Below, in pieces: positions 23,609-36,200 of a stretch of 64,000 nucleotides of DNA. Source of the stretch: Leptodontidium sp. MPI-SDFR-AT-0119 (taxonomy: Eukaryota; Ascomycota; Leotiomycetes; Helotiales; Leptodontidiaceae); contig JAHLEZ010000006.1 of assembly GCA_020726505.1 (NCBI GenBank), positions 1 through 64,000 of the forward strand, given 5' to 3'. A program made the translations under genes and the position numbers. Under the pieces are notes generated by a model. The model saw only the letters and a list, made by a program, of their open reading frames with translations. It ran no database searches and was not told the origin of the DNA. How positions within the stretch are numbered: the stretch's first letter is position 1; every line of letters begins with the position of its first letter.

Positions 23609-25728
23609 CTAGAAAAGCTGTACTTGTCTATGGAAAACTTTCTCGATCGGCCATCTTGTCCATCTCTCCCAGCCGCTACCCAGGACATCGATCATCGTCT
23701 GCATCAAATTCTCTGCTTTCCCTTTCATCCACCATGCGCTTTCCAGACGCTGTAGCACGATACAATAATACATGACAATAAGTATTGCCTGTGGGAACTT
23801 GTGCTCCAGTAGTTCCAGATACTCGTCTGAGATTTGAGTGAGCCCTATGTATGTAGCCGAGGAGTCAGCTGTTGCTACGTCGACATAATTTAAAGAGAAA
23901 GTACATATGGTCTTGAGATATCAAGGGAAGAAAATCATGGGCTCCACTAATACTTACAAGCCATTATAATAGTGATCTTGCTCAGCTCGGGAAACAGAGT
24001 CAGCATGCTGAAGACCCTTCTCGTGTCTCTGAGCGCTCCATCCAAGATCTTCCTTCTTTCTTCAGAGACTGTACTCGCAACCGACCACGACTCCGCCAGC
24101 TCCTGAAAACGTCTTTCCTCGTCCTCCGGTAGAGGATCTGCTCGGTTGGGATCCAGATCTTTCCAAGGGACGAACATCGCAGCCAATGGCCCATTCACCA
24201 GAGTCGGCCATGCTGTACTGATGAGAGCCTTCGTCCCGCGCTGTAACTTAATCCATTTGATCTGATCATAGTCTTCGTCGTCACTGGAAGCAGAAAAGAA
24301 CAGCGTGGATGGCTTGTTGACATCCTGCGCAGCCCATGCGTTTGTGAATATCAGCGCTGAGAATGCTAGGCAAGCATGGCAGTTATGCTCGTTGAGATTC
24401 GATATCTCTGAGTGGAAGAGAGATAGTCCTGTCGCGGCATGTGTGTCTGATGCGTGGAGATAGGACGCCCTTTTTTGTGGTCGGAGTATAGCGAGGTTGA
24501 GTGCTGCAACGGACATGATCTCGTGCATCAGGAATGGATAGTCGAAAGCTAAATGTACCACCGTAGTCCGGTAGATCTCAATGAGTTTGGGGTCTTCGAA
24601 GAAATGATCCGAATACGTCGTGGTGTAGAAGTGCAGAAGTTCGAGGTCTTGCATGGTATAGTTCTCTGGTGGTGGTGAGGAGCGGCCCATCGGACTCGAT
24701 ATGGCCGAACTGGAGTTTGGGGTAAAGGGGGAGTCAGGAGAGAGCATTGATTGAATGGTAGGTGGTCTTGATCCTGTTGGTGTAGGCTTGGGATCTGTCC
24801 AGGATAGGACTGTAGGAGGAGGTGGGAGTGCTCTTTGGAGAGGATATGTTTGAAGAAACGAGCATTCTGTTCCATAGCTTTGGCATTTTTTGCTAATCAA
24901 GCCTCTAGTTAGTATAATCTTGCCTTGGGATCAGAACCAAAAAATCCGATCCCAAATCTCAGATCATGGAGCATTTCAGGGTGAAATATGACATACCAAG
25001 TAGGTTTTTCTTCCCCGCACTGAAAGTCAATTAGCAAGCAGCAACAATGTTTTCAGATTAAGCGACGAGAGGAAGAAAGCCTAGAAGGGGGGGGGGCTTT
25101 GAGCCAAGATAGTACATCATGGGCTATCAGCTGCGGTCATACGGAATTTAATACGCCCGTTGTTCTTAAAAGAGCTGATGCTTGGTCTGGACGTTGACTG
25201 CTCCTTTCATATTCGGTAGAATCAAACGGAATCTAGACTCTCCCGATAAAGAATTTGCCCTGCCAAGAATGAAGCTTAAGGTAATCAACCTTCGATGGGA
25301 TGGCACTGGCCACGAGTCAAACACAGCGGGCAATGCCCAGCCCAAGAACTTTCTTTCAACGACCTGCATGCCCCAAAGAGCAACGAAGAAGTCGTACTCT
25401 CCACCAGTAAAAGCACAGAATCGTCCGAGAAGGTCCTCATCAGCATCCACTGTGCATAAAATGTCCTCGGGCGCGTCTCATCCATACAGAGGCCCACTTC
25501 AACATCACATCTCAGGCTACTCAGCCTCCACGACTGACGACTCAAACAGCACATGAAATTAACGAACACGAGACTGAAGTGCTGAACAGGAGGGCTCTGA
25601 CGCACCTTTATCTTCCTGCCCTTGCATTGCAAACATCCATTACGGCTTTTGTGGTGGGGACGACGCGGCTTCACGCGCTGTGCCGTAACCTCAGCAGCAA
25701 CTTGGTCTTGGGGTTGGGCTCCCTCCAT
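23609..25728 (-). CDS. UPC2-like Zn2Cys6 transcription factor
   Basis: Four exons: 25606-25728, 24997-25019 (only 23 nt), 23958-24892 and 23609-23844, encoding 438 residues. The binuclear zinc cluster is assembled from three exons: CLQCKGRKIK, CGEEKPT and CKKCQSYGTEC. It gives the Cx2Cx6Cx6Cx2Cx6C spacing, preceded by a basic stretch (KPRRPHHKSRNG). The rest fits the fungal-specific regulatory region of UPC2/sterol-regulator-like proteins: YTMQDLELLHFYTTTYSD, HEIMSVAALNLAILRP, and a C-terminal YCIVLQRLESAWWMKGKA. Its target genes are unknown. The divergent neighbour is an RTA1-family membrane protein, which could be a target. The first intron, 586 nt, is unusually long for this window. Confidence 0.85.
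25087..25096 (+). repeat. Poly(G) run of 10 bases inside intron 1 of the Zn2Cys6 gene
   Basis: A homopolymer of ten G on the + strand sits within the 586-nt intron. Confidence 0.8.
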
Positions 25729-26346
25729 TGGCAGACTGGCTGGCTAATCGTATTCTACAAAGAGGACTCGACTCGATCTGAACGCCGGAGATAGGAGGCA
25801 GGCAGCAAGACACGGTGCAGTGGGTGGACCAGGAATGAGGATATGGGTATCGGTATTCGGGTTCCTCACCAGCGTCGAATGAGAGGGCGTGCTAAACGGC
25901 GCAAATGTGGTTCTGAGGTTCTGCCAAGCGCTGTCAGGAACGGGAACGATGAGCTTCTGGTGGCGCAGCGCAAATGCTACTCTCTCATTCGCTGAATTGA
26001 ACCCCATCGGTGGTCGCCAGACAAGCGAGCCCCTTTTCTTCAACCGGACTGTAAATATGATTCCGATACATTTATTGGATGGTACTTCTAGGCCGTTTTC
26101 GCTTCCCAGTTTCCCAATCGCGTGGTTCCCTGTACGAGGATACATGTGGAGGAAAGACGGAGGTTAATATCGTCCGTTCTTACCCCTGCCATGACCTATG
26201 TTTGGATTGGAAGAAGTACAAGTATATTGAAGCCCCGGGTCTAGAAACATATTCTTCTCAAGCCTTGTCTACTATCGTCAAGTATTCTTCTTCCAGTCCC
26301 TTCACCGTCTTTCGCTTGTTTTCAACTTCGTAATAGTGCTTTCGTC
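25729..26346. promoter_or_regulatory. Shared promoter region between the Zn2Cys6 gene and the RTA1-family gene
   Basis: 618 bp separate two divergent start codons. A 133-codon minus-strand frame crosses most of it but has no motif. I could not identify a specific binding site by eye. Confidence 0.5.
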
Positions 26347-27444
26347 ATGACTTCCACTTCTGCCACCAGCAGTCCTACTACTACTCCTACTGGAGCTCCT
26401 ACAGATGATTTCGCTTTCTACCAGTGCGTTGTTAAGTACAAGAATTTGTTGAAAACTTACTGATCATATCAGATATGACCCATCAGTTCCAGGTGCCGCG
26501 ATTTTCGCAATCCTGTTCCTCGGCACGACAGCATATCACTGTTGGCAAGCATTCCAAAAGCGAACATTCTACTTCATACCCCTCATCATAGGAGGACACT
26601 GTGAGTTCCATCCTCCTAGCTCCCTCATATTACCATGATGCAGTATCTAACAGACATAAAGTCGAATGGATAGGATACGTCTGCCGTATCCTCTCCCACT
26701 ACAACATGGATAGCATGGCTATCTTCATCATGCAAACCCTCCTCCTCTTACTCCCACCATCCCTCTTCGCTGCAAGTATATACATGGTCCTAGGTCGCTT
26801 GATCCTCTACACGAACGGTGAAAGTATGGCGCCTATCCGCGCAAACTGGCTCACGAAAATCTTCGTCATAGGCGACGTCTTCTCGTTCCTCGTTCAAGCC
26901 GGAGGTAAATCCCTCTCTTCCTCTACCCACATACCTCACACCCATCACCCATCACCCATCACTCGTCCTAAGATATCGCACTAACAATCTACTTTAAGGC
27001 GGATCAATGATGGCCAACGCCTCCAGCCAAAACCTCGGCAAGAACCTCGTCATACTAGGTCTCGTCCTACAAATCCTCTTCTTCGGGCTCTTCGTCATAA
27101 CCAGCGTGATATTCCACCGACGGATGATCGCCTCGCCCACCCAGTCCTCTCTCCGCGCCCCATGGCAGAAATACCTGTACGCTCTGTACGGCGCGAGTCT
27201 GCTCATCCTGATCAGATCACTCTTTAGGATCTTTGAGTTCGCGGGAGGTCATGATGGAACGCTTATGTCGAGCGAGGTGTATATTTATATCTTTGATGCG
27301 GTCCTGATGTGGGGTGTTATGGTGGCGTTTAATGTTGTGCATCCGGGTGAGATTATTGGGAGGAGAGGTGATTTGAAGGGTGCGGTACCGCTAGGAGGGT
27401 TGGAAAGCGGGAGTGACAGCTTTCTAGCTAGTGAGCGGAGATGA
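26347..27444 (+). CDS. RTA1-family lipid-translocating/stress membrane protein
   Basis: Four exons: 26347-26423, 26473-26600, 26662-26904 and 26999-27444, encoding 297 residues. The three introns have GTGCGT, GTGAGT and GTAAAT donors. After a Ser/Thr-rich N-terminus (MTSTSATSSPTTTPTG) there are seven hydrophobic segments. The RTA1 family motifs are WIGYVCRILSHYN, FAASIYMVLGRL, GDVFSFLVQAGGG, RSLFRIFEFAGG and EVYIYIFDAVLMW. Family members include yeast Rta1 and Rsb1, linked to 7-aminocholesterol resistance and long-chain-base release. The exact substrate here is unknown. It is transcribed divergently from the Zn2Cys6 regulator. Confidence 0.9.
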
Positions 27445-28010
27445 TACTCTAAGAGGGTTGAGATGAGGGAGGTGTTCATGGTTCCGGAGCTATACTTTGT
27501 TTCACGTCATAGCGAAAGCTGCTGGATGATCAAAAAAAGATTTGAATGTTGACGGGTGGACTACAGATTTATAGTCACAATTAGGGCTCGGGACCAAGAA
27601 GGACTTGGTCATAGACTGGCGTTTAGAGATAAAAGACCAAATGGGTTTCGTACGTAATTAATGTCACTCAATGTTTAGATGTACAATTCTCCGGTAATTT
27701 TACTTATAATGCTCATTATTGATGGTATTCTGGGATCAAGAGACTTCATTCAAGTGTGAAACCGGACAAATTTTGACCATCCGAGCAAGATTGCAAGAAC
27801 TGAATGACAAGATGGAAGACTACACAACACAACCCTCCAAATTTCGTCAGACAAATTCGAAAGACGAAATCCGAACAATAGAAAAACCAAAAAAATCAAC
27901 CAGATTGATACCAAAACAGCAAAACGATTCTATCCATCGTAGAGAGTGACGCTCGCACTCCATACCATAAGCCACCCCTTCCTCCCATCCACTCCCACCA
28001 CATTCAGCAT
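27445..28010. other. Intergenic spacer between convergent genes
   Basis: 3' flanks of the RTA1-family gene and of the acidic protein gene. No gene was seen. Confidence 0.5.
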
Positions 28011-29258
28011 TCAGCACAAGCTCACGCACCACAAATCCCCCCTCTCAGCACAGATACTCTGCCACGCCAAGCCTTCCATACCCCCTTGATACTTATGCCC
28101 ACATTTCTGAGCTGCAATTCCCCCAACATCATCGCAATCACCATCAACATCCATTTCCTCTCCCTCATCCTCGCCAACAATCACAAAATCCAGATCCTGA
28201 CCAACCTCTCCATCTTCCACCTCAAACGAATCGACTTCATCCCCATCCTCCTCCGAATCCCAATCACCATCACTGGCACAGGGACGACTCGCCATACTCT
28301 GAGACGGACTAACCCCCTTCTTATTCCTCCCGACTTTCTGAGGACTTGCAGCACAGGTCATATCTTCAAGACAATCTACATCCCCAGCATCACTGGATCC
28401 GCTCGCCTTCTCAGTCCACACACAGCCTCCAAAGCCAAGATCTCCGGGATGTAGAAGTCTAGCAACGTCGACACCAGCAAAAGCAGGGGAATAGGACCGA
28501 TACTCAAATACATCCTCAGCTTCTCGTCCCTCACGTCGTACATCCTCATCCTCATCGTCACTCTCGACCTGGACACTCTGAGCACCACCCTGCAGACTTT
28601 CCCACGCATCGAACTCCTCAATCTCACAAACAGGAGATGAACTCCGACTCTCGACTTGGACCTGGATTTCGGGGAGGAGATGGTATGTTTTATACCCATT
28701 CACGGAGGCGATGTCGGTGATGAGGTGCTTGTATTCGCTCTCCTTCCCCTCTTCCCCCCAAGGATTTGTACCTCTATTAGTGTTGTTGATGTTGATGATC
28801 CCCTCCATCGTGTCCTCGTCAGTGATATAAATCACTGGTTTCACACCGCTCGAGCAGTAGGATAGTTCCTCTTCATAAGCTCCGGTGACTTTCTGGTTCT
28901 GGTTCTGGTTCTGGTGGTATGAACTGTGAGTTACTGGAGCATAACTCTCTGAATCAGAGGATGCGTCGTTCTTTTCTTCATCGCTATCGTTATAGCCATA
29001 GTTATCGCCATCGTCCTCGGAATCGGAAGGGTTTTCTTCACTTCCTTTCAGTGGGTGATGGAAAGAAGACGACGCAAAATCGAGCATGAGTTTTCCGTGG
29101 TCTTTGAGACGGAGATAGTGGTGCTGGTGGGAGGGGGGTTCTGTACAGGGACATGTAAGGAAGTCTTCGTCGATGTGGGAGGTTGGTAGGCGGAGTTTGT
29201 TCCCTGAGGCTGAGGTTGGGGAGGGGGTGGTTTTGAGACTGGTTGCTGCTCGGAACAT
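28011..29258 (-). CDS. Acidic Ser/Asp/Glu-rich hypothetical protein
   Basis: An uninterrupted frame of 415 codons starting MFRAATSLKTTPSPTSASG. The N-terminal 60 residues contain a conserved-looking segment (RLPTSHIDEDFLTCPC and HYLRLKDHGKLMLDF). The remainder alternates acidic low-complexity stretches (SDSEDDGDN, SDDEDEDVRREGR) with short hydrophobic patches such as YKTYHLLPEIQVQV and DFVIVGEDEGEEMDVDG. A Gln-Asn repeat (HQNQNQNQK) lies near residue 120. There is no signal peptide or membrane helix. The domain is not recognised; an intracellular, possibly nuclear, protein is likely from composition. Confidence 0.65.
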   Translation of the reverse strand: MFRAATSLKTTPSPTSASGNKLRLPTSHIDEDFLTCPCTEPPSHQHHYLRLKDHGKLMLDFASSSFHHPLKGSEENPSDSEDDGDNYGYNDSDEEKNDASSDSESYAPVTHSSYHQNQNQNQKVTGAYEEELSYCSSGVKPVIYITDEDTMEGIININNTNRGTNPWGEEGKESEYKHLITDIASVNGYKTYHLLPEIQVQVESRSSSPVCEIEEFDAWESLQGGAQSVQVESDDEDEDVRREGREAEDVFEYRSYSPAFAGVDVARLLHPGDLGFGGCVWTEKASGSSDAGDVDCLEDMTCAASPQKVGRNKKGVSPSQSMASRPCASDGDWDSEEDGDEVDSFEVEDGEVGQDLDFVIVGEDEGEEMDVDGDCDDVGGIAAQKCGHKYQGGMEGLAWQSICAERGDLWCVSLC

Positions 29259-30744
29259 TTTGTTTTTGGTTGTGGTGGGTTGGAATTGGATGAGATGAGA
29301 TGGGATGGGGAAAGCAAGGCACAGGAGGGAGGTAGGGTGTAAAGGTATTAAGACAGAGCTAGATGATAGACAATCTTTGAGGCGGATGAGGATTGAGATG
29401 AGATGAGCCTCAATAGCCGAAGGTGTAGATAGATGAGCTGTAAGGTCGAAGCGAGGTGGACAAACAAAGAGGAGGGAACCTGAGGAGGAAATGGGTATTT
29501 ATACCAAACTACTATCTACCCCAGGAATTCGAAAGGCAGACGCTTGATTCCACACATAGCAGGATGTATATGTGTGCGTGTAGCGAAGCGGCGAATGCCC
29601 CATTGTGGTGTGATCCCCAATCTGTCTTACAACTTATTCAATCTCAGTCGGGCGAGGCTGGCTTGCTGTACCATATGCAACTCGTCAAAACTACGCCCGA
29701 GATCGCCATCAGCATTACCTACTAATGTACATTTCTACGGAATAGCTGGGCGAGGCTGCTAGTTGATATTTGCTGGCTGCTGAATTGACCCTACTGCATC
29801 TACTGCATGTCGAGTAGTGGAACAAGAGAGTTGCCCGGCTGCAATCGAAGGGCTTTTGTCGTCGTTCTCGATTTCCATGTATTGTGACATTGAATTTGAA
29901 TTTGAACTCCGAACGAGGAACAGGAACGGGGCGACCTGATCGGTATTTATGTGACGTTTCGTAGGGATGTGGGCAGATGAGTGGGAAAGGGCAAGTTGTA
30001 AACGCCCTGCTGCTTTGTTGTCATATGTAGGACTGTGAAATGATGGGAAGTGTAGAAAGTTTGCTTCTGTTGATGTGAAAACAGGTTGGTGACTTTGTTT
30101 GCGTGTTATTATTTTGTGCTACAGCGCACTTGGAGAGTTGGAGATGAGATGATAGATGGTATCTAAACAGTAAGGTTAATCGAATGAAGAAATTTGTGAA
30201 GTGAGGATGTATCTCTCGCGATAGCGGGGGAGGGGCAACCGGGCGAGGCTACTACAGCCTGGCTGTAGGAACTTACCTAGAACATGCAGGATTTCTGGTT
30301 GTCCACTAGTAGTCCTAGGTTTGGAAGTGCGTGTGAGCACGATGTGGCCTCGCCCGGCTTGGTTGCGTCTGATGTTGTGTTTGACGATTGGATAGTGAAA
30401 GGCTTCGATTGCCCGATGGGTTGAGGAACTTGCTTGGAAATGTATAGATAGTTGACGCTACGTGGAGTGGTATAAGTGGAGGATATGGGGTAGAAACAGG
30501 TACGCAAGGAAATGTTGAAGTTGACTTGAGGGCCTGGAAGGATAGGACCTTACCTTGTAAGAAAAGTAGAGGCAACGAAAAATGACAAACAAGTAGAGAA
30601 AGTAACAAGAGTGGTAAGAAATCAATCTCGGACGGCAGTGGTGGAAAGTCATTTGCCATTGACGAACTCCTTTGATATAATCATCATCTGTCCAATTACC
30701 GCCTCGCGCCTAAAGCCACAAATTCCAACAGACAGCCATGCCAA
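29259..30744. other. Intergenic stretch of about 1.5 kb
   Basis: No splice-supported gene. A 115-codon minus-strand frame (30315-30659) begins with a hydrophobic segment but lacks support. Four copies of the nonamer GGGCGAGGC (three forward, one inverted) lie between 29650 and 30355. Confidence 0.45.
29650..30355. repeat. Dispersed GGGCGAGGC nonamer cluster
   Basis: Copies at 29650, 29748 and 30241 on the + strand and 30347-30355 on the minus strand share the core GGGCGAGGC. They sit upstream of the acidic protein gene and downstream of the Vps60 gene. Confidence 0.55.
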
Positions 30745-31426
30745 TTATCCAGCAGCTTCCTTGACTTGACCGGTTGTTTGCGGCGGCTCATCAATGAACT
30801 GCGGTACCTCATCCACCATGAAACTGGGTGTACTTTCCGCCCCCATATTCTCAAACTCGACCTCCTCACCCAAAGCCTCCAATTCAGCATCCAACTCAGC
30901 CTCATCCACATCCTCAGGAATATCATAGCTACGACTTATGCTCTCCTGGATATCATTACCAATATCCATCAGATCCGCCATCTCGTCCTGCATGCGCTCG
31001 ATCTTGTCGATGTTGATCTTTCCATACTGCTGTTTCAGGCTCTTGTTGGTCTGCTTCATGGCGTCTACCGTCGTCATGACATTCTTTAGATTATCCTGCA
31101 TCATTCCTGCCTGTTCCATGTTCCAGGATTGCTGCTGGAGCTGGTCCCGCTGGCCCTCGTACATCTTCCGCCGTTGGAGCACCTTGAGCGCTTTTTGCTT
31201 GATGGCTGTCTTGCCGGGACCGTCGCGCATCTTGGAGAGTTTCGTTTGATAGCCTTGGAGCTCGGCATTGATTGCGGCGAGCTTGACGTCGATTGAGGAT
31301 ACTCGTTCGTCAACCTGGGGTAGTTAGCGGGGGTAGTGCGGGATCTGGCATGGAGCTTACATTTGAAATGGCGGAGTTCAGAGTTGGCTTTGGAGCCGAA
31401 CTCTTTGCACCAAATAGTCTGTTCAT
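30745..31426 (-). CDS. vps60: ESCRT-III-associated Snf7-family protein Vps60/CHMP5
   Basis: Two exons: 31361-31426 and 30745-31314 (minus strand), encoding 211 residues. The 46-nt intron has a GTAAGC donor, CTAACTA branch site and CCCAG acceptor. The N-terminus MNRLFGAKSSAPKPTLN is the diagnostic Vps60/CHMP5 start. A long helical, charged core follows, with KTAIKQKALKVLQRRKMYE, NMEQAGMMQDN, VDAMKQTNKSLKQQYG and MDIGNDIQESISRSYD. Then comes the acidic C-terminal part with DELDAELEALGEE-like sequence. Vps60 acts at endosomes, binding Vta1 to stimulate Vps4-driven disassembly of ESCRT-III. Length and motif order match the family. Confidence 0.93.
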
Positions 31427-33237
31427 CTTGTGTGGCTATGTGTGTTGTGTCTTGGTCTGTCCAAACTCTGGGGGTAGCGGTACCCCTCGATGTGATCACC
31501 AGTTGGTATCACGTCCCACGAGGATGGCGGGCTCCTCCGGGAACGAGGTTATCTCGAGATGAGCTTTTGTGGTACTGTAATGATTGCAATGTGAGTTGGT
31601 GGTACTGTGCTGGTGTGCGTGGTTCGTGGAAGGCTGTTCCAAGGAATGAAGGCTTCGAGGCTATCACTCGGGATGTGATTGTCGCGGGGGCGGGCAGCAC
31701 TTGAAGAGTAAGCAAGGAGCAGGTATGATCCTCTACTTGGAAACGAAACGGATATGCTTGTAGCGCGCTGGATGGTGATCTGGAAGAGTGGAGTTGTTAC
31801 TTCCTGTTTGAATGATCGCTGAAGAGAGGGTCAGTCAGGTGTCTTGTCTTGTCTTGTCTGAGTGCCTGATCATAAGGCTGTGTCGCAATATCAAGACTAA
31901 GCTGGGCTGGGTCCAGGCGCCATTCAGCAGTCGACCGTTGTGATTGGTCCGACATGACGGCTCAAGTTCGGCAGCAACGGGCTATCACGTGGTCGGAACG
32001 TTCTCCTGTCGTTTCTGGTTTGAGGACGAGCGACTGGTTCTAAGCGGATTCTCTTGTCCATGCGCAGGAAAGACGTGGCAGAGGAAAGACCGCATTGTTG
32101 AAGTATATGTGGACCCGGCTTAGGTGAAAGAAGGATCTATAATTTATGTAAATCATAGCTATATTAAATTGTTGTGAATCCCCTCATCGTTCATGTTTGT
32201 CAGGCAATCCCCTCTCATCCCGCGTAGATGTTACCGCCCGCCCGTCAGCTCTCGAAGCAATCAAGAAAAAGGGGCTTCCACACTTGTGCTGCCCACCCAC
32301 CACACCACCAAAATAATTCCTACGTCTTTCTGCAGGGATCCGACGGGAAGGACGCCAACCCAGATTATCAGGAAAAGCTGTCTGGGTACCTATCTTACAT
32401 AGCCTGACCATCCAGGCAAGCCAGCCAGCCCGTCCCATCCCATCCCAACCCAACCCGGAACCCGACCCAACCTCACTGCCTCTTGAAAACCAAACAATCA
32501 CGAGCCGCACCTACACCTCCATGACCTCCACTCCGTTGTACTTCTACTCACCACCTACTTACTTCACTTCACTGCAATTCACTTCTTTTCTTGTTGTTCT
32601 TTGATACCCGCTCTTTCTTCACCGCACCACACCGCACCTCGCCCTCTTAATCATCCACCAGCTGTCGTCCCCCAGCCATAGCACGGCTTCCTTGCCAACT
32701 CAGCATTTGAGCCGCAATAAAATCCCGACCTCCATCACAGCATACTCCAGCTTCCCATCCCCAGCACACGACCCTCGACTGGCCCTTGGCCTGTACATTA
32801 CAATCCCCATTGTCATCCAGATCTCTGCTCGTATGGCCCTTCCCCTCCTTGTCCCTCTTTCCCCACACTGTGACCTTGCGCAGAGGCTTCGCGAAAGGCT
32901 GAATCGCGCCTGGTCAGTCTAAGGCATCAGTGCCCACAGTCAACCCTCACCGACGTCAACCTCGAATCTGGAGCCTCGATATCAAATTCAAGCTGACCTT
33001 TTACCTACCAGTCTCTCTACGAAGCACCGTCCTGCCCCCCCTGCGATAGATAGACCATACCCGCGCATCGCGACAGCGCACCGGCGTTTCTCTTCAACTC
33101 AATTTTGCGGCTCCACTAGTGACTCTTGAGATACTCGCATGACCAACTTTCAGCGATTGTTCGTCTGCAGAAACACCTCATACCTCGATCCGCCGCCCAG
33201 CTACCGGTGGCAGACGAGCGCCGTCACGTAATTCAAG
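31427..33237. other. Divergent intergenic region of about 1.8 kb
   Basis: It separates the Vps60 gene (minus) from the SAPS gene (plus). About 32,530-33,230 is pyrimidine-rich and fits a long promoter/5' leader of the SAPS gene. A short TCTTG repeat lies near 31,843. No gene was seen. Confidence 0.5.
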
Positions 33238-36200
33238 ATGTTTTGGCGATTTGGCGGGTACGCCAATATCTCCACTATCGATACCATCCTCGATAAACCC
33301 GATGTCACACTTGAGGAGTTGCTAGACGAGAGCGATCTGATACAGGAGCTCAAACAGCATAACACCAAGCTTATCGAATTCTTGCGCGAGGATAAGATAT
33401 TGGAGAGATTGTTGGAATATGTGGTAGCTCCGAAATTGGAATCCGTCGTAGCTGAAAATTCCGAGGCTACGGGAGAGAAAGGGGAAGATCCCGAGTCAAA
33501 GGGCAAGGACCGATCATTTTCACAAACACGCGGACCTGCGGGGGATGACGAAGACGAGAAGGAGAAGAAGCGGAATCGATATGCATACGTTGCTGCAGAG
33601 GTCCTGTCGTCGGACAATTGGTCAATATGCGAATCTTTGATTGAGAATCAGCCGTTGCTGCGGAAGTTCTGGGATTTCCTAAAGCTACCCCCACCTCTTG
33701 ATCCTCTTCAAGCCAGTTATTTTACCAAGGTCAATGAAGCCTTGCTCGACAAGAAAACCGAGGAGATGCTCGACCTCTTCAAGTCGCTCGACGGAGCGGT
33801 GAAGAATATGCTTCAGCACGTCGACTCACCGATGGTTATGGATCTACTCCTGAAGATTATCAGCTTGGAAAAGGCAGAAGGAGGTCAAGGAATTGTTGAC
33901 GTAGGACATCCAGGCCCCAGAATTGGACTATTTGCTAATAACTACACCACAGTGGTTACACTCCCAGGATTTGATGCCAATTCTACTTTCTTTCCTCTCC
34001 TCCGAGCACTCTTGGGCAACGCAAACATCCGCTGGCGATTTCCTTAAAGCTATCATCACCATATCTGCCAATGCATCCCAGAACGAGCAATCTTGCATAG
34101 GTCCAAACGAACTGACAAGACAACTGGTATCCCAGCCATGCATTGAGAAGTTAATATCAGATATGCTCAAGGGTGGCAATCCGCTCACCGTTGGTGTTGG
34201 TATTGTCATCGAGGTGATTCGGAAGAACAACTCCGACTACGATCCTGATGTTGGCGCGGAAGCAAATACGATACCTTCGAGTCGAGACCCAATCTATCTG
34301 GGTACATTACTACGAATGTTTGCCCAGCGAGTTCCGGACTTCATGGAGCTTATACTCAGTCCCAATCACACCATTGGAGGTGGAGACGGACCTGTGACCA
34401 TTCGAAGAAAAGAGTTGAACGCCGCATTTGGAGGCAAGATCGAGCCCTTGGGTTTTGATAGATTCAAGACCTGTGAACTTATGGCGGAGCTTCTCCATTG
34501 TAGCAACATGGGCTTGCTGAACGAAGTAGGCAGTGAGGAATTTGTCAGGAACCGGGACGCAGAAAGAGAGAAGCTAAAGGCCGAAGGCAAGCTGCTGATC
34601 TCCGCAAACCAAGGTTGCAATTCCAGTGATGACTTAACGATGAAATCCTCGACCCAGACTCGTCTAGGGTCACCTGATGGATCACGAAAACTCGAAGTTC
34701 AAAATGCTTCTGATGATGATGGATTTGAGGAAGTTACGCATGCTGCAGACCTTGGAGATGATGCCAAGGATGATTTTGACGAGAAACTGGAACCTGAGGA
34801 GGATCTTCTCAACCCATCGACTGTCGCACCCCTTTCATTCATGGCCAAGGATGATGAGGAGTTCGTTGACGAGCCATTAAGCTCCCCGCGGTTGAAATCA
34901 GAAGAAGATCATCACCTCGAGGATCCTGAAATGGCCGTAATGCCACTTTCACCCACGAAGGAATTGTCTCAACAAGTTGATTCCCTCGAAATTCAGCAGG
35001 ACACACCTATGACTTCGCCGCCTCCTTCCATCGATACCGCTACCGAAGATAGTGATGCTTCTACCAGTGACAGCAAACAGTCGCCTGAATCATCGGAAGA
35101 GTCTGCCGATAGTCCAAAGGAGCAAGAGAAACCAAGCCAGCAGGTTGCTCCAGCAGCGGAAGCATCGGCGCCCGAGTCACTTGACTCTCTCGCACATCCA
35201 GAAGATAAACCCGCGCCCTTATTCGCGAAGAAGGCCGAACCAGCACAGGACTTTGTCCTCCCACCTGCACCTGAGGTTGCTCAAAGCATAGAAAGTCTCG
35301 ACACAACCATGGGAGAGGCTGGGGACAGCTCGAATTCGATTATGATGAGTAATACGGATGAGCACAACCAACAATCAATGGAAGATGTCCAAACCAGCCC
35401 TGTCGTAGGCGATTTCCTCAAAATGCAATTTGTTGAACACAAGGTTGTTCCAACAATATTAGTAAGTTACAGCATTCGATCAAGACATCCAATATTAACT
35501 TACCCAGGATTTCTTTTTCCGATTTCCATGGAACAACTTTCTACATAATGTCGTCTATGACGTTGTACAACAGGTTTTCAATGGTCCTATGGACCGCGGC
35601 TTCAACCGATCTCTTGCTATTGATCTATTTGAGACTGGCGACATAACAATGCGCATTGTTGATGGACAAAAGAAGAGTGACGAAGCTCAAGAGAAGAGCA
35701 AGATGCGGTTGGGGTACATGGGTCACCTGACCCTTATTGCTGAAGAGGTTGTGAAGTTCACAGAAAGACATCCGCCCGAGTTGCTATCAGACACAGTTCT
35801 GGACAAGGTCATGAACGGCGAGTGGGTCACATATGTGGAAGTCACTCTTGCTGAGACAAGAGAACGGGACAATGCTATCCTTGGAGGTGTTCGACCAGAT
35901 ATGTCTGTAGGACCACGGCAAGCGGTCATGAATGCAGTTAACGCAGCAACGAATTTCGGCGGTGCATCATCAGCTCTTGCAGATGCTGGTCTCAATGGCT
36001 CAGTAGGCCTCGACAGCATCGATCTCGCCAATGGAAACGGTACATCAGCATTCACCCTCAGCGGCGGAGCTCTTAGCGGATTTGGAAGTTCAAGCGACGA
36101 AGAAGATGATGAAATGGACGAGGACAATGATGAGGATGGAGCCAGGAACAATAGTGGCGCAGCTGAAGTGGGTCATTCTGTTCCTCCAGCTCCCAATCTT

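Noticed and set aside
30315..30659. 115-codon minus-strand frame with a hydrophobic N-terminus
   Set aside because: The remainder is low complexity without conserved features; a GTAAGG donor inside it leads to no clear downstream exon.
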